A stretch of DNA of 64,000 nucleotides from an uncultured Bacteroidota bacterium (GCA_902774845.1 CACYJU010000002.1:1-64000); one strand, 5' to 3'; positions 21,874-29,501 are shown, counted from the first letter of the stretch. Program-made: numbers and translations. The notes: a model not told the origin generated them from the sequence alone.

Positions 21874-23034
21874 TTATTTAGATAGCACCTTTATCTCCAC
21901 TCGGCGGTTCTTTGACCTACCCTCTTCGGTGGAGTTGTCCTCGATAGGTTTACTTTTGCCATATCCACGGTAGGAGAGCCGCTTCGGGTCAATACCTTTG
22001 GTGGTGAGGTAGTCGGCGACAGCCTTTGCGCGACTTTCAGAAAGCTTGCGGTTGTATTCGACGCTGCCTTTGTCGTCGGTATGGCCTCCAATCTCTATAC
22101 GCATCTTGGGGTTGTCCTGCATCAGCTCGAGCAGCCTTGTGAGCTCCTTGTAAGACTGCTGGAGGATGACGCTGCGGTCGAACTGGAAGTAGATGTCGTG
22201 GAGCACTAAGGTGCTGCCGACAGAGAGGGTTTGTTGGGTTGCCGGAATGGCTGAAGACTTGAGTTCTTGAGTATCAGGAATAGATGGGGTGTCCTCGGAC
22301 ACTTGGATGACGCTTACGTCGTCTATATAGTAGTAGCTGCCGGTGAGCATCTGGGTGAGCCAGTCGTATTCGGCGATGCCGGAGTGAGCCACATCGAAGA
22401 AGTTGCCAATGGTGAGGAAAAGTTCCCCCCCTTCGGCTATGAACTCGCCGCCTATCTCCATCCATTCAGCGGTGTCGGCCAGTATGCGGTCGCTTACCAC
22501 CTGAGGAGAGTAGGAGGTGGAGATGACCTGGTTCACCAGCGAGCCTAGCGAGCGTTGTGATTTCTTCATGAGGATGTTTTTCGCGGTGTCGGATATGCGG
22601 TCAGAGGTGAAGAGAGCCCCGATGGAGCTTACCGCCCCGGTGGAGTTTTCAGAGAGACAGACCTGAAATGACACACGGTAGCGGACACCCGCTTTCAGAG
22701 GTTCGCGCAGCTCGGTCTGGAGGTACTCGCGGTATTCGTTCTTGGAGCAGTAGATGCCACAATAGCCGTTGCCGCTATGAGGCATCTGGTATCCGAGTTT
22801 GTTCTGCGGCACCCCACATTCCCTGGTTGCGCAGCGGTTATAATAGTCGGCGCTTCCCGCCGTAGGCTGATACCAGCCCTCCACGACAGTCAGCACCCCC
22901 TTGGATTCGATTTTTTTAGGGCAGTCGACATAATCCTCAAACGAAGGGTTGAAGACCAGATTGGAAGATACCTGCCCCATTGCGCCGCATAAGGGCGAGA
23001 GGAGCAGGAGCGATATGAGCAGCAGCCTATTCAT
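21874..23034 (-). CDS. OmpA-family outer membrane protein
   Basis: This 386-residue protein has a signal peptide (MNRLLLISLLLLSPLCGAMGQ). The N-terminal 230 residues begin NLVFNPSFEDYVDCP and are rich in aromatic and glycine residues, like a beta-sandwich carbohydrate-binding-type fold often seen before OmpA domains in Bacteroidota. The C-terminal OmpA domain (about 268-386) has the peptidoglycan-binding pattern GGHTDDKGSVEYNRKLSESRA and ends NRRVEIKVL. ATG 23034 is preferred over the in-frame TTG two codons upstream. It overlaps the 3' end of the glycosyltransferase gene by 8 bases and is last in a three-gene minus-strand unit. Confidence 0.88.
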   Translation of the reverse strand: MNRLLLISLLLLSPLCGAMGQVSSNLVFNPSFEDYVDCPKKIESKGVLTVVEGWYQPTAGSADYYNRCATRECGVPQNKLGYQMPHSGNGYCGIYCSKNEYREYLQTELREPLKAGVRYRVSFQVCLSENSTGAVSSIGALFTSDRISDTAKNILMKKSQRSLGSLVNQVISTSYSPQVVSDRILADTAEWMEIGGEFIAEGGELFLTIGNFFDVAHSGIAEYDWLTQMLTGSYYYIDDVSVIQVSEDTPSIPDTQELKSSAIPATQQTLSVGSTLVLHDIYFQFDRSVILQQSYKELTRLLELMQDNPKMRIEIGGHTDDKGSVEYNRKLSESRAKAVADYLTTKGIDPKRLSYRGYGKSKPIEDNSTEEGRSKNRRVEIKVLSK

Positions 23035-24157
23035 CCCCAAGCGCCTCCATCATTACATCCCAGAGCCTTGCGGCAGCCTTGTCCCAGCTGAAGTCGTTGC
23101 GACGTGTACGTCCGCGCCCAATAAGAGCACCACGCAGGGAGTTGTCGCCCGCCACCTTCGACATGGCCTCAGCGATAGCGTCGACATCGTGCGGGTCGAT
23201 AAGTAGAGCCGCGTCGCCCGCCACCTCAGGCATGGAGGTGGTGTTTGAAGTTATGACGGCAGTCTCGGCGTTGAAGGCCTCGACGATGGGTATACCAAAG
23301 CCCTCAAAGAAGGAAGGGTATACCAGGGCGGTCGACGAAGCCAGCAGGCGCGACAGCTCGCCAGCCTCGGCACGGCCGATGAATATGACGTCAGACTTAT
23401 GCGACATGCCGTCGTAGGCAGCCTTCAGCTCATCTTGCCACCACACCTTGGCACCCACGACCACGAGCTTGTGGTCGCGACGGTCGTCCGCCTTGAAGCG
23501 GTCGAAAGCCAGGAGTAGGTTGGCGAGGTTTTTGCGACGCAGGATGGTGCTTATGAAGATAAAGTAAGGGCTTCCGCCACAGTATTGTTTTCTTACGGCC
23601 TCCTTGTCCGCGTCGGCGAGCGGGCGGTAGTCGTCGCCAGCGCCGTTGTAGACCACGCTGATTTTAGACGGCGGGATACCATAAGTTTCAGCTATGTCTT
23701 TTTTTGAGAATTCCGACACCGTCACCAACCGAGAGGCACGTTCCGCGAACAGGGGGAAATAGTGCGACATATACCATTGGTGCGATGGCTTGAGGTTGTT
23801 CTTCGCATGCGCGAAGTTGATGTCGTGGATGACGTCGACGGTCGGCACCTTCGAGTGCAGCGGGATATAGCCGTCGGGTGAGAGGAAGAGGTCAATCTTG
23901 TATTTTTTCAAGGCGCGTGCGATGCCGCACTCGAAAAAGAGCCACCATAAAATAGGATGGCGGGCCGGAGGGTTGACCACGACTGGCACCACATTCGAGG
24001 CGAAGATGAAATGCTCCGACGGCTTGCGGTCGAAGAAGAAGTAAAAGGAGTGCTCCGGATGAGATGCGACCATGCGGCGTAAGGTCTCGCAGGCGAACCA
24101 TCCGATGCCGTCGAGACGACCCTCGAGGAGCAGACGAGTGTTGACCCCGATGCGCAT
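23027..24157 (-). CDS. Glycosyltransferase family 4 (GT-B fold)
   Basis: This 376-residue protein resembles GT4-type retaining glycosyltransferases that use nucleotide-sugar donors. The C-terminal donor half contains FIGRAEAGELSRLLASST, then PSFFEGFGIPIVEAF with the E-x7-E pattern (about 280-292), and SMPEVAGDAALLIDP. The N-terminus MRIGVNTRLLLEGRLDGIGW is typical of the acceptor domain. The acceptor sugar cannot be told from sequence. The start codon overlaps the purN stop by one base (TGATG), so translational coupling is likely. The overlapping OmpA-like gene suggests an envelope role. Confidence 0.9.
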   Translation of the reverse strand: MRIGVNTRLLLEGRLDGIGWFACETLRRMVASHPEHSFYFFFDRKPSEHFIFASNVVPVVVNPPARHPILWWLFFECGIARALKKYKIDLFLSPDGYIPLHSKVPTVDVIHDINFAHAKNNLKPSHQWYMSHYFPLFAERASRLVTVSEFSKKDIAETYGIPPSKISVVYNGAGDDYRPLADADKEAVRKQYCGGSPYFIFISTILRRKNLANLLLAFDRFKADDRRDHKLVVVGAKVWWQDELKAAYDGMSHKSDVIFIGRAEAGELSRLLASSTALVYPSFFEGFGIPIVEAFNAETAVITSNTTSMPEVAGDAALLIDPHDVDAIAEAMSKVAGDNSLRGALIGRGRTRRNDFSWDKAAARLWDVMMEALGDE

Positions 24158-24756
24158 CAGCTTTCAAGTATCTTAGGTTCCGGCATAGGCTTACCCAACA
24201 CGAAGGCCTCGACCACAGGCGGGAAATAGGTTTTCTCCAGAATGTGAATCTTTGCGGCCAGCGAGTCGGGGGTGTCGCTCGGCGTAAGACGGCATTTGGC
24301 CTGGAAGAGGGTCTTTCCGTGGTCGTAGTGCATGTCCACCAAGTGGATAGTTATGCCGCTCATCGGTTCGTGGTTGGCGACCACCGCCTCGTGCACATGG
24401 TGGCCGTACATGCCCTTACCGCCGTAGTTGGGCAGGAGGGCAGGGTGGATGTTGATTATCTTTTGAGGGAAAGCCTCCAGCAGGTTCTGAGGCACCAGGA
24501 GGAGGAATCCAGCCAGGATGAGGTAGTCCACCCCTTTGGCTTTGAGGTATTCGAGTACACGGTCGCTTTCCATGAAGTCAGCGCGGTTGAAGTAGTGAGC
24601 CTCGATGCCGAGGTTTTTGGCCCGCTCGGCCACGAAGGCGTCGCGGCGGTTATATACGATGCAGGCCACTTCTATATCGGAGTTACCAGCCAGATATTCG
24701 CTTATCTGCTGAGCGTTGGTGCCGTTGCCCGATGCCAGGATTGCTATTTTTTTCAT
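24157..24756 (-). CDS. purN: Phosphoribosylglycinamide formyltransferase (GAR transformylase)
   Basis: PurN transfers the formyl group of 10-formyl-tetrahydrofolate to GAR in purine synthesis. The 199-residue product has the family length. It starts MKKIAILASGNGTNAQ (phosphate-binding loop) and carries the catalytic block INIHPALLPNYGGKGMYG with Asn and His. The later conserved Asp lies in TIHLVDMHYDHG. ATG at 24756 is chosen; a TTG one codon earlier is possible but less likely. It leads a minus-strand unit with the glycosyltransferase and OmpA-like genes and is divergent from acpP across 244 bases. Confidence 0.95.
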   Translation of the reverse strand: MKKIAILASGNGTNAQQISEYLAGNSDIEVACIVYNRRDAFVAERAKNLGIEAHYFNRADFMESDRVLEYLKAKGVDYLILAGFLLLVPQNLLEAFPQKIINIHPALLPNYGGKGMYGHHVHEAVVANHEPMSGITIHLVDMHYDHGKTLFQAKCRLTPSDTPDSLAAKIHILEKTYFPPVVEAFVLGKPMPEPKILES

Positions 24757-25000
24757 CAAAGGAGACGTTAGGTTTAAGATACCATATATAAACGCACAAG
24801 AGTCCTTTTTTGTATGTGTTGACAGAGATTTGCAGCCAGGAGAGGGTAGAGGGGGAGGTGAAATGTGAAAAAAATTAACAAATCATACTTTTGTATCCCA
24901 GCTTATTAACTTTTGGTTGGGGAAAACCTCCCCAGAAAAAGACTTGTATGTTCGTTTTTTTTTGTTTCTTTGCATTCTGTTAATCCTAAAAATAAAGATT

Positions 25001-25240
25001 ATGTCAGAAATTGCAACGAAAGTAACAGCTATCATTGTTGACAAGCTTGGAGTAGATGAAAAAGAAGTAGTTGAGACAGCTAACTTTGCTAACGATCTCG
25101 GAGCTGATTCTTTGGATACTGTAGAGCTTATCATGGAGCTTGAGAAAGAGTTCAACATCAGCATACCCGAAGATGCAGCTGAGAAAATCTCGACCGTTGG
25201 CGACGCCATCAAGTTCATTGAAGAGGCCAAAGCTAACTAA
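25001..25240 (+). CDS. acpP: Acyl carrier protein
   Basis: ACP carries growing fatty acids on a phosphopantetheine arm. The 79-residue acidic protein shows the DSLDTVE motif with the modified Ser37. ATG 25001 is the natural start: the in-frame extension upstream ([10 protein letters not shown]...) is unrelated to ACP and runs through promoter sequence. A TTTCTTTG (24965-24972), close to the -7 consensus, precedes it by 28 bases. fabF follows after 25 bases. Confidence 0.97.
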   Translation: MSEIATKVTAIIVDKLGVDEKEVVETANFANDLGADSLDTVELIMELEKEFNISIPEDAAEKISTVGDAIKFIEEAKAN

Positions 25241-25265
25241 GAAAATCCCTGCGTAATCAGTTTTA

Positions 25266-26513
25266 ATGGAACTGAAACGTGTAGTAGTCACAGGTATCGG
25301 GTCGCTTACCCCAATAGGCAAAGATGTGCCCACGATGTGGGAGGCTTTGCTTGCCGGGGTGAGCGGCGCGGACGTGATTACCTATTTCGACACCGAAAAA
25401 TTCAAGTGCCACATTGCGTGTGAGCTCAAGTCGTACAATCCTCTCGACTATTTCGACCGGAAGGAGGTGAACCGGCTTGACCGTTTCACGCAGTATGCCC
25501 TCGTCTCCGTGGAGGAGGCGGTCAAAGACTCAGCAGTTCTGGAGGGCGCAGTGGACAAAGACCGCATAGGCGTAGTGTGGGGTTCCGGCTTCGGTGGCAT
25601 CAACACCTTCCAGAACGAGAGCATCGAGTTCTATAAGGGAGGCTGCGTGCCGCGCTTCAGCCCGTTCTTCATACCCCGCACCATCACCGACATCTGCCCA
25701 GGACAGATATCTATAAAATACGGACTGAAAGGTCCTAACTATTCCACCTCGGCAGCCTGTGCCTCGTCAGCGGTATCGCTGGGCGACGCCTTCAATATCA
25801 TAAGGCTGGGCAAGGCCGACGTGGTTATTACCGGAGGTTCCGAAGCAGCCGTTTCAGAGAGCGGCATCGGTGCCTTCTCTTCGATGCAGGCCCTCTCCAC
25901 CCGCAACGACGACCCCAAGACAGCGTCGCGCCCCTTCGACAAAGACCGCGACGGCTTCGTGCTGGGCGAAGGAGCGGCAGCCCTCGTGCTCGAAGAGCTC
26001 GAGCATGCCAAAGCCAGGGGAGCCAAGATCTACGCCGAGATGACAGGTTGGGGCGCCACCGCCGACGCTCACCATATCACAGCCCCCCACCCCGACGGAG
26101 TGGGAGCGGCGGCAGCCATGAGGCTCGCAGTCGAAGAGTCGGGCATGAAGCTCGAGGACGTGGTGCACATCAACACCCACGGTACCTCGACACCCATAGG
26201 CGACATAGCCGAACCCAAGGCCGTAGCCACCCTCTTCGGCGAGCACGCCAAGAACATAAGCCTCAACTCCACCAAGTCGATGACAGGCCATCTGCTCGGC
26301 GGCGCAGGAGCACTCGAGGCCGTCATAACCATCCTCTCGGTCAAGAACGACATCATCCCGCCGACCATCAACCATTTCGCCGACGATCCGCGCATCGAGC
26401 CGCTCGACTTCACCTTCAACGCACCGCGCCGCCGTGAGGTCGCCTTCGCCCTCAGCAACGCCTTCGGCTTCGGCGGACACAACGTATCACTCGCATTCCG
26501 CAAATGGAGTTGA
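25266..26513 (+). CDS. fabF: Beta-ketoacyl-ACP synthase II
   Basis: FabF condenses malonyl-ACP with acyl-ACP in fatty acid elongation. The 415-residue protein has the Cys-His-His triad of the KAS II class: C165 in STSAACASS, H305 in HINTHGTSTP and H342 in MTGHLLGGAG. The start gives the typical LKRVVVTGIG N-terminus. It overlaps rnc by 10 bases. The order acpP-fabF-rnc is widespread. Confidence 0.97.
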   Translation: MELKRVVVTGIGSLTPIGKDVPTMWEALLAGVSGADVITYFDTEKFKCHIACELKSYNPLDYFDRKEVNRLDRFTQYALVSVEEAVKDSAVLEGAVDKDRIGVVWGSGFGGINTFQNESIEFYKGGCVPRFSPFFIPRTITDICPGQISIKYGLKGPNYSTSAACASSAVSLGDAFNIIRLGKADVVITGGSEAAVSESGIGAFSSMQALSTRNDDPKTASRPFDKDRDGFVLGEGAAALVLEELEHAKARGAKIYAEMTGWGATADAHHITAPHPDGVGAAAAMRLAVEESGMKLEDVVHINTHGTSTPIGDIAEPKAVATLFGEHAKNISLNSTKSMTGHLLGGAGALEAVITILSVKNDIIPPTINHFADDPRIEPLDFTFNAPRRREVAFALSNAFGFGGHNVSLAFRKWS

Positions 26514-27268
26514 AGCACCTCTTTGGGCGGAAGGGTTCCAACGACAAACATTCATCCGCAATCCGCACCTTCTGTCGCAAGGTGCTGGGATTCACGCCCC
26601 GCAATATAGAGGTCTACCACACAGCCCTAACCCATAAGTCCTACCTGCAGGATGCGGGCGTAGGACGCAAGGTCAACAACGAGCGCCTCGAGTATCTTGG
26701 AGACGCGATGTTGAGCGCCGTGGTGGCCGAATACCTCTACCTAAAGTACCCCACCAAGGGCGAAGGCTATCTCACCGAGCTGCGGTCGAAGATAGTGAGC
26801 CGCCGCACCCTCAACAAGATTGCCCACAAGATGGGGCTCTACGACCTCCTTTCCTACAACCGCTCCGCCATCAGGATATCCGAGAACCGGACACTTGAAG
26901 GCAACGCGTTGGAGGCCCTGATAGGCGCCATCTACATAGACCGAGGCTACCGCTTCACGCGGAAGATAATCGTGGGGCTGCTGTTGAAGAAATACACCGA
27001 CATAGAGGCGTTGGCAGAGACCGACTGGAACTACAAGGGCATGCTTATCGACTACTGCCAGAAAAGGCATCAGGAAGTCGCCTTCGTGCTTGACAGCACC
27101 GAGCGTCAGGGCCACGACCGTCACGCCGTCTATCATGTCCACGTCCAGATTGACGGCGAGGATATGGAGTCGGCCAGCGGCCTGAGCATCAAGTCAGCCG
27201 AGCAGATGGCCGCCGAGCGCACCTACCGCAAGCTTAATGAAACCCAAAACCATAACCAAAACGTTTAA
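26504..27268 (+). CDS. rnc: Ribonuclease III
   Basis: RNase III cuts double-stranded RNA, including rRNA precursors. The 254-residue protein has the catalytic signature NERLEYLGDAML (59-70), the second acidic patch in TLEGNALEALIGAIYIDRG, and a C-terminal double-stranded RNA-binding domain (about 170-245). It starts inside the end of fabF, so the two are coupled. The hairpin-rich DNA downstream (27455-27833) would offer possible substrates if transcribed; this is speculation. Confidence 0.95.
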   Translation: MELKHLFGRKGSNDKHSSAIRTFCRKVLGFTPRNIEVYHTALTHKSYLQDAGVGRKVNNERLEYLGDAMLSAVVAEYLYLKYPTKGEGYLTELRSKIVSRRTLNKIAHKMGLYDLLSYNRSAIRISENRTLEGNALEALIGAIYIDRGYRFTRKIIVGLLLKKYTDIEALAETDWNYKGMLIDYCQKRHQEVAFVLDSTERQGHDRHAVYHVHVQIDGEDMESASGLSIKSAEQMAAERTYRKLNETQNHNQNV

Positions 27269-27454
27269 GAATTTTTTCTGGTCGCTTCGCTCAAAATCTT
27301 AAAAAAATCAATTTGAAAATAAATAAAGATTGAATGATTTTATATGGGATTTTGAATGATTTTGAGGTCTTTAGACCGACCCTAACTTAAGACAAGAAAG
27401 ACAAAGAGAACAAATATTTGTGTGATTGGGACAAAGGGGAAAAAACAGGAAAAA
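27269..27454. other. Gene-free stretch after rnc
   Basis: No credible coding frame. A weak hairpin TTTAAGA/TCTTAAA (27264-27303) spans the rnc stop codon. TTGAATGATTTT is repeated directly near 27331 and 27352, and a small palindrome GGTCT-TT-AGACC lies at 27366-27377. The stretch is AT-rich. Confidence 0.6.
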
Positions 27455-27583
27455 CCCTTTTCGATGTTTGTGGTTCCGTTGGAACCATGTGCTAAGTGCT
27501 ATGCCATTGTCTTTAAGAGCAAGCTCTTAAGCCAAGCATACCACTTATCACATAACTATCGTTATTACAAACATCAAAAAGCG
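27455..27583. repeat. Long imperfect inverted repeat (hairpin element 1)
   Basis: The two halves are imperfect reverse complements over about 58-64 bases each, centred near 27521. The right arm reversed reads GATGTTTGT, ATGTGATAAGTGGTATGC and TTAAGAGC, against GATGTTTGT, ATGTGCTAAGTGCTATGC and TTAAGAGC on the left. The tip is the perfect TTAAGAGC-AA-GCTCTTAA. The left arm itself contains a mini-palindrome, TGGTTCC-GTT-GGAACCA (27471-27487). No open frame was found inside. It may be a MITE-like or REP-like element, or a long RNA hairpin. Confidence 0.75.
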
Positions 27584-27621
27584 AAAACATCGCTTCGCTA
27601 AAAAACGGTTGTGCATCAAGC

Positions 27622-27651
27622 TTAACCTTAACGATAACCATAACGTTAACG
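27622..27651. repeat. Tandem hexamer repeat
   Basis: Five exact-period units in a row, TTAACC TTAACG ATAACC ATAACG TTAACG. They lie between the two long hairpin elements, in non-coding DNA. Confidence 0.75.
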
Positions 27652-27698
27652 CAAGAAAGGGAATGGGGATTTTTTAGGACCAAAGGTCCGATGTTTTT

Positions 27699-27833
27699 GC
27701 TCACGAAGTATGTGGTGGCTCCGTAGGAGACAAAGAAGAGAGGTGGATATTTTCTCTAAATGCTCGCCCTTAAGGGGAAATATACACCTCGAAGATTGTA
27801 CGGACTGCAAGTCCGACACATACTGAAGTGAGG
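27699..27833. repeat. Long imperfect inverted repeat (hairpin element 2)
   Basis: Left arm CTCACGAAGTATGTG (27700-27714) corresponds to CTCACTTCAGTATGTG on the reversed right arm (27817-27832). Further in, GAGGTG-ATATTT and nearby bases also match. The centre is near 27765. Mini-palindromes lie in or beside it: GGACC-AAA-GGTCC (27677-27689), CTCC-GTA-GGAG (27719-27729), CCCTTAAGGG (27767-27776) and CGGACT-GCA-AGTCCG (27801-27815). It shares the TGGYTCCGTWGGA motif with element 1, so the two are probably related. Confidence 0.7.
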
Positions 27834-27885
27834 GTTTTTCTGGTTTTTGTAAAAAATATCTGTGAGGCCGAGACAAAGGGAGATA

Positions 27886-27921
27886 AAAAAAGACATCCAC
27901 TAGTAAGCGGATGTCTTTTTT
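27886..27921 (-). terminator. Terminator of the 44-residue gene
   Basis: AAAAAAGACATCC (27886-27898) pairs perfectly with GGATGTCTTTTTT (27909-27921) around a 10-base loop. It lies 18 bases past the stop codon of the minus-strand small gene and has A and T runs on either side, so it can work in both directions. Confidence 0.88.
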
Positions 27922-27939
27922 ACCCAGAAGAGAGATGTC

Positions 27940-28074
27940 TTATTCAGCTGCGATGACAGCCTTGTGGACGGCGGTCCAGCCCTGTGCGTTGAGACCCCAG
28001 TTGTTGGTGGAGTTCTTGTTGCCGCACACTCTAACTTTTCTTCTCTTCACTTTTTTGTTAGCATTGATACCCAT
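27940..28074 (-). CDS. Small basic protein of 44 residues, function unknown
   Basis: The frame reads MGINANKKVKRRKV, then RVCGNKNSTNNWGLNAQGW, then TAVHKAVIAAE and stop. The N-terminal third is very basic (KKVKRRK). The middle is Asn-rich with one Cys, and the end is a short possible helix. There is no signal peptide. A textbook promoter lies 77 bases upstream and a strong terminator 18 bases downstream, which argues that it is a real single-gene unit. I do not recognise the family. The basic segment could bind nucleic acid or be a ribosome-associated tail; that is inference. The leader carries two small palindromes (TTAAC-n7-GTTAA and ACTG-n5-CAGT). Confidence 0.75.
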   Translation of the reverse strand: MGINANKKVKRRKVRVCGNKNSTNNWGLNAQGWTAVHKAVIAAE

Positions 28075-28150
28075 AACAATATAGTTTTTTCGTTTATTTT
28101 TTACTGATTACCAGTAATTAACAGTTGTTGTTAACTACCAAACGGATTGG

Positions 28151-28182
28151 CAAAGATAAACTAAATTAATTAATTGTGCAAA
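28151..28182 (-). promoter_or_regulatory. Promoter of the 44-residue gene
   Basis: On the minus strand, TTTG (28182-28179) and TATCTTTG (28158-28151) are 20 bases apart, a full match to the Bacteroidota promoter consensus. Confidence 0.88.
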
Positions 28183-28209
28183 TTTTTTTGAAAGAGAGAA
28201 GGGGAAAAG

Positions 28210-28242
28210 CAGAAGAGCGACCCTTTCAGGGCCGCTCTTCTG
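28210..28242. terminator. Hairpin, possible terminator
   Basis: CAGAAGAGCG (28210-28219) pairs with CGCTCTTCTG (28233-28242), with an inner CCCT/AGGG stem. There is no long T run on either strand. It lies just upstream of the small-gene promoter and may insulate it. Confidence 0.55.
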
Positions 28243-28296
28243 GTCCTCCATCTTGCCTCTCCCTTCGCCACCACCTCTCATCGTACCATCACCGCC

Positions 28297-28417
28297 CCGT
28301 AACGCACCAGTAAGCCACCTTCGTAGTACTGGTAAGGCACTTGTGCCGTACACTCGCCGCATTAGTAAGGCACTAGCTCCGTACTAGCAAGGTACCAGCG
28401 CCGTACTAGCGTCGATG
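28297..28417. repeat. Degenerate 11-nt tandem array (11 units)
   Basis: The stretch divides exactly into eleven 11-mers, alternating around TAGTAAGGCAC and TAGCTCCGTAC, for example TAGTAAGGCAC (28363), TAGCTCCGTAC (28374), TAGCAAGGTAC (28385) and CAGCGCCGTAC (28396). The 11-base phase continues weakly into an AT-rich segment (CAACTCTAATA, CAACTCTAACA) to about 28450. It is non-coding, upstream of the DUF6266 gene promoter. Confidence 0.8.
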
Positions 28418-28491
28418 AATCTCTATATCAACTCTAATACAACTCTAACATAACAATAATGCAGAGTACCATTTTATTCGAAAAAAATTCG

Positions 28492-28499
28492 TACTTTTG
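28492..28499 (+). promoter_or_regulatory. -7 box for the first DUF6266 gene
   Basis: TACTTTTG matches TAnnTTTG. A TTTT stretch about 17-20 bases upstream stands in for the -33 element. The resulting leader of about 125 bases would include the octamer array. Confidence 0.6.
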
Positions 28500-28560
28500 C
28501 CCCGATGGTTCAACCCCTCCGCCGCACTCCCCAAGCTCCTTTGTCGCTCAAACACCGATA

Positions 28561-28632
28561 CATTTAAGCATTCACCCATTCACGCATTAACCCATTCACG
28601 AATTCACGCATTAACACATTCCCCCAATCATT
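28561..28632. repeat. 8-nt tandem array (nine units) in the DUF6266 leader
   Basis: It divides exactly into octamers: CATTTAAG, CATTCACC, CATTCACG, CATTAACC, CATTCACG, AATTCACG, CATTAACA, CATTCCCC, CAATCATT. The array runs up to the start codon at 28633. The plus strand here has almost no G, so the leader RNA would be unstructured. The same octamer (ATTCACGC in another phase) recurs at 51496-51559. Confidence 0.85.
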
Positions 28633-29358
28633 ATGGCCAAATCTGATCAAAACCCACTGACCTCCCTTTTCAGCGGCACCGTCGGAAGTCTCGTTTTCTA
28701 CACCGTCCGCAACCAGCAGCGCATCCGTACCAAGCCCCAGCGTGTCCGCAATCCGCGCAGCCCCAAGCAGAATGCCCATCGCTCCCGCCTGGCCGTCGCC
28801 ACCTCCCTCGCTGCCGTATTCAAGGATGCCTACCTCTTAGGCTATGCCCTCGTCGACCCCGACGTTGCCCCTCGCCACCTCTTCGTCAAGCATGTTTATC
28901 ACGATGCCCTCTCCGACAGTGCACTCCTCCTGCCCAACCGTCTTCTGCTCTCCCACGGCACCCTCCGCCCCTTCAACCCCTCCGATGTCGCCGCAGACCT
29001 CTCGTTGGTCTCCATCCGTTGGGCCGTCTCTGGTGCTGCCTCCGACCACCTCTGTCTCTGTCTTTACAATCATACCCGTGCCCGCTCCTGCTTCTTCCCC
29101 GACCAGGCCTCCAGGACCGAAGGCCATACCCACATCACCGTCCCTTCCGACTGGCGCTCCGACCACCTATACCTCTATGCTTTCTGGCATAATCCCGCCA
29201 CCCACAAAGTCTCCGACTCCGTGGTTGTAGCTGAGCTCAACGCCCCCGACAGCCAGGAAGCCGCACACAATGATTTGAAACAACATCTCGACCACCTCAC
29301 CGCCACCTGGCGCCCCCGCCTCCGCAAGTCCTTCCTCCAATCCATCTCCAAGCTTTAG
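28633..29358 (+). CDS. DUF6266-like protein
   Basis: The 241-residue protein starts with the pattern of the Bacteroidota family DUF6266: NPLTSLFSGTVGSLVFYTVR, then RIRTKPQRVRNPRSPKQNAH. The function of the family is not known to me. There is no signal peptide or membrane segment. The coding strand is strikingly C-rich (many CCC, CTC, TCC codons), unlike the neighbouring mcrB gene. A second, diverged member lies at 36110-36847 with almost the same length, so the two bracket the accessory island. The start is directly after the octamer array. Confidence 0.7.
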   Translation: MAKSDQNPLTSLFSGTVGSLVFYTVRNQQRIRTKPQRVRNPRSPKQNAHRSRLAVATSLAAVFKDAYLLGYALVDPDVAPRHLFVKHVYHDALSDSALLLPNRLLLSHGTLRPFNPSDVAADLSLVSIRWAVSGAASDHLCLCLYNHTRARSCFFPDQASRTEGHTHITVPSDWRSDHLYLYAFWHNPATHKVSDSVVVAELNAPDSQEAAHNDLKQHLDHLTATWRPRLRKSFLQSISKL

Positions 29359-29447
29359 CAAACCCGTTCCATCCCCCCCTCTCCCTATGGTCCCTATAGT
29401 AGCTATCACCAAAAAACCCTGAACCAAAAGGTACAAGTAAATTGTCT

Positions 29448-29501
29448 TCAAGTAATAGATTTGTGACTAATAATACACTTACTAAGTGATTTATTACTTG
29501 A
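29448..29501. repeat. Nested inverted repeats upstream of mcrB-like gene
   Basis: TCAAGTAATA (29448-29457) and TATTACTTGA (29492-29501) are a perfect 10-bp inverted repeat. Inside lies a second hairpin, CACTT-ACT-AAGTG (29476-29488). It could be a terminator-like structure for the DUF6266 gene, a cruciform, or a regulatory site. Confidence 0.6.

Noticed and set aside
24760..25000. A longer acyl carrier protein starting near 24917
   Set aside because: The in-frame upstream codons encode [18 protein letters not shown] sequence over the promoter region. ACP begins at MSEIATKV, 25001.
28297..28632. A CRISPR array in the tandem repeats
   Set aside because: The units are 8 or 11 bases and directly abutting, with no unique spacers of 25-40 bases and no cas genes anywhere in the window.
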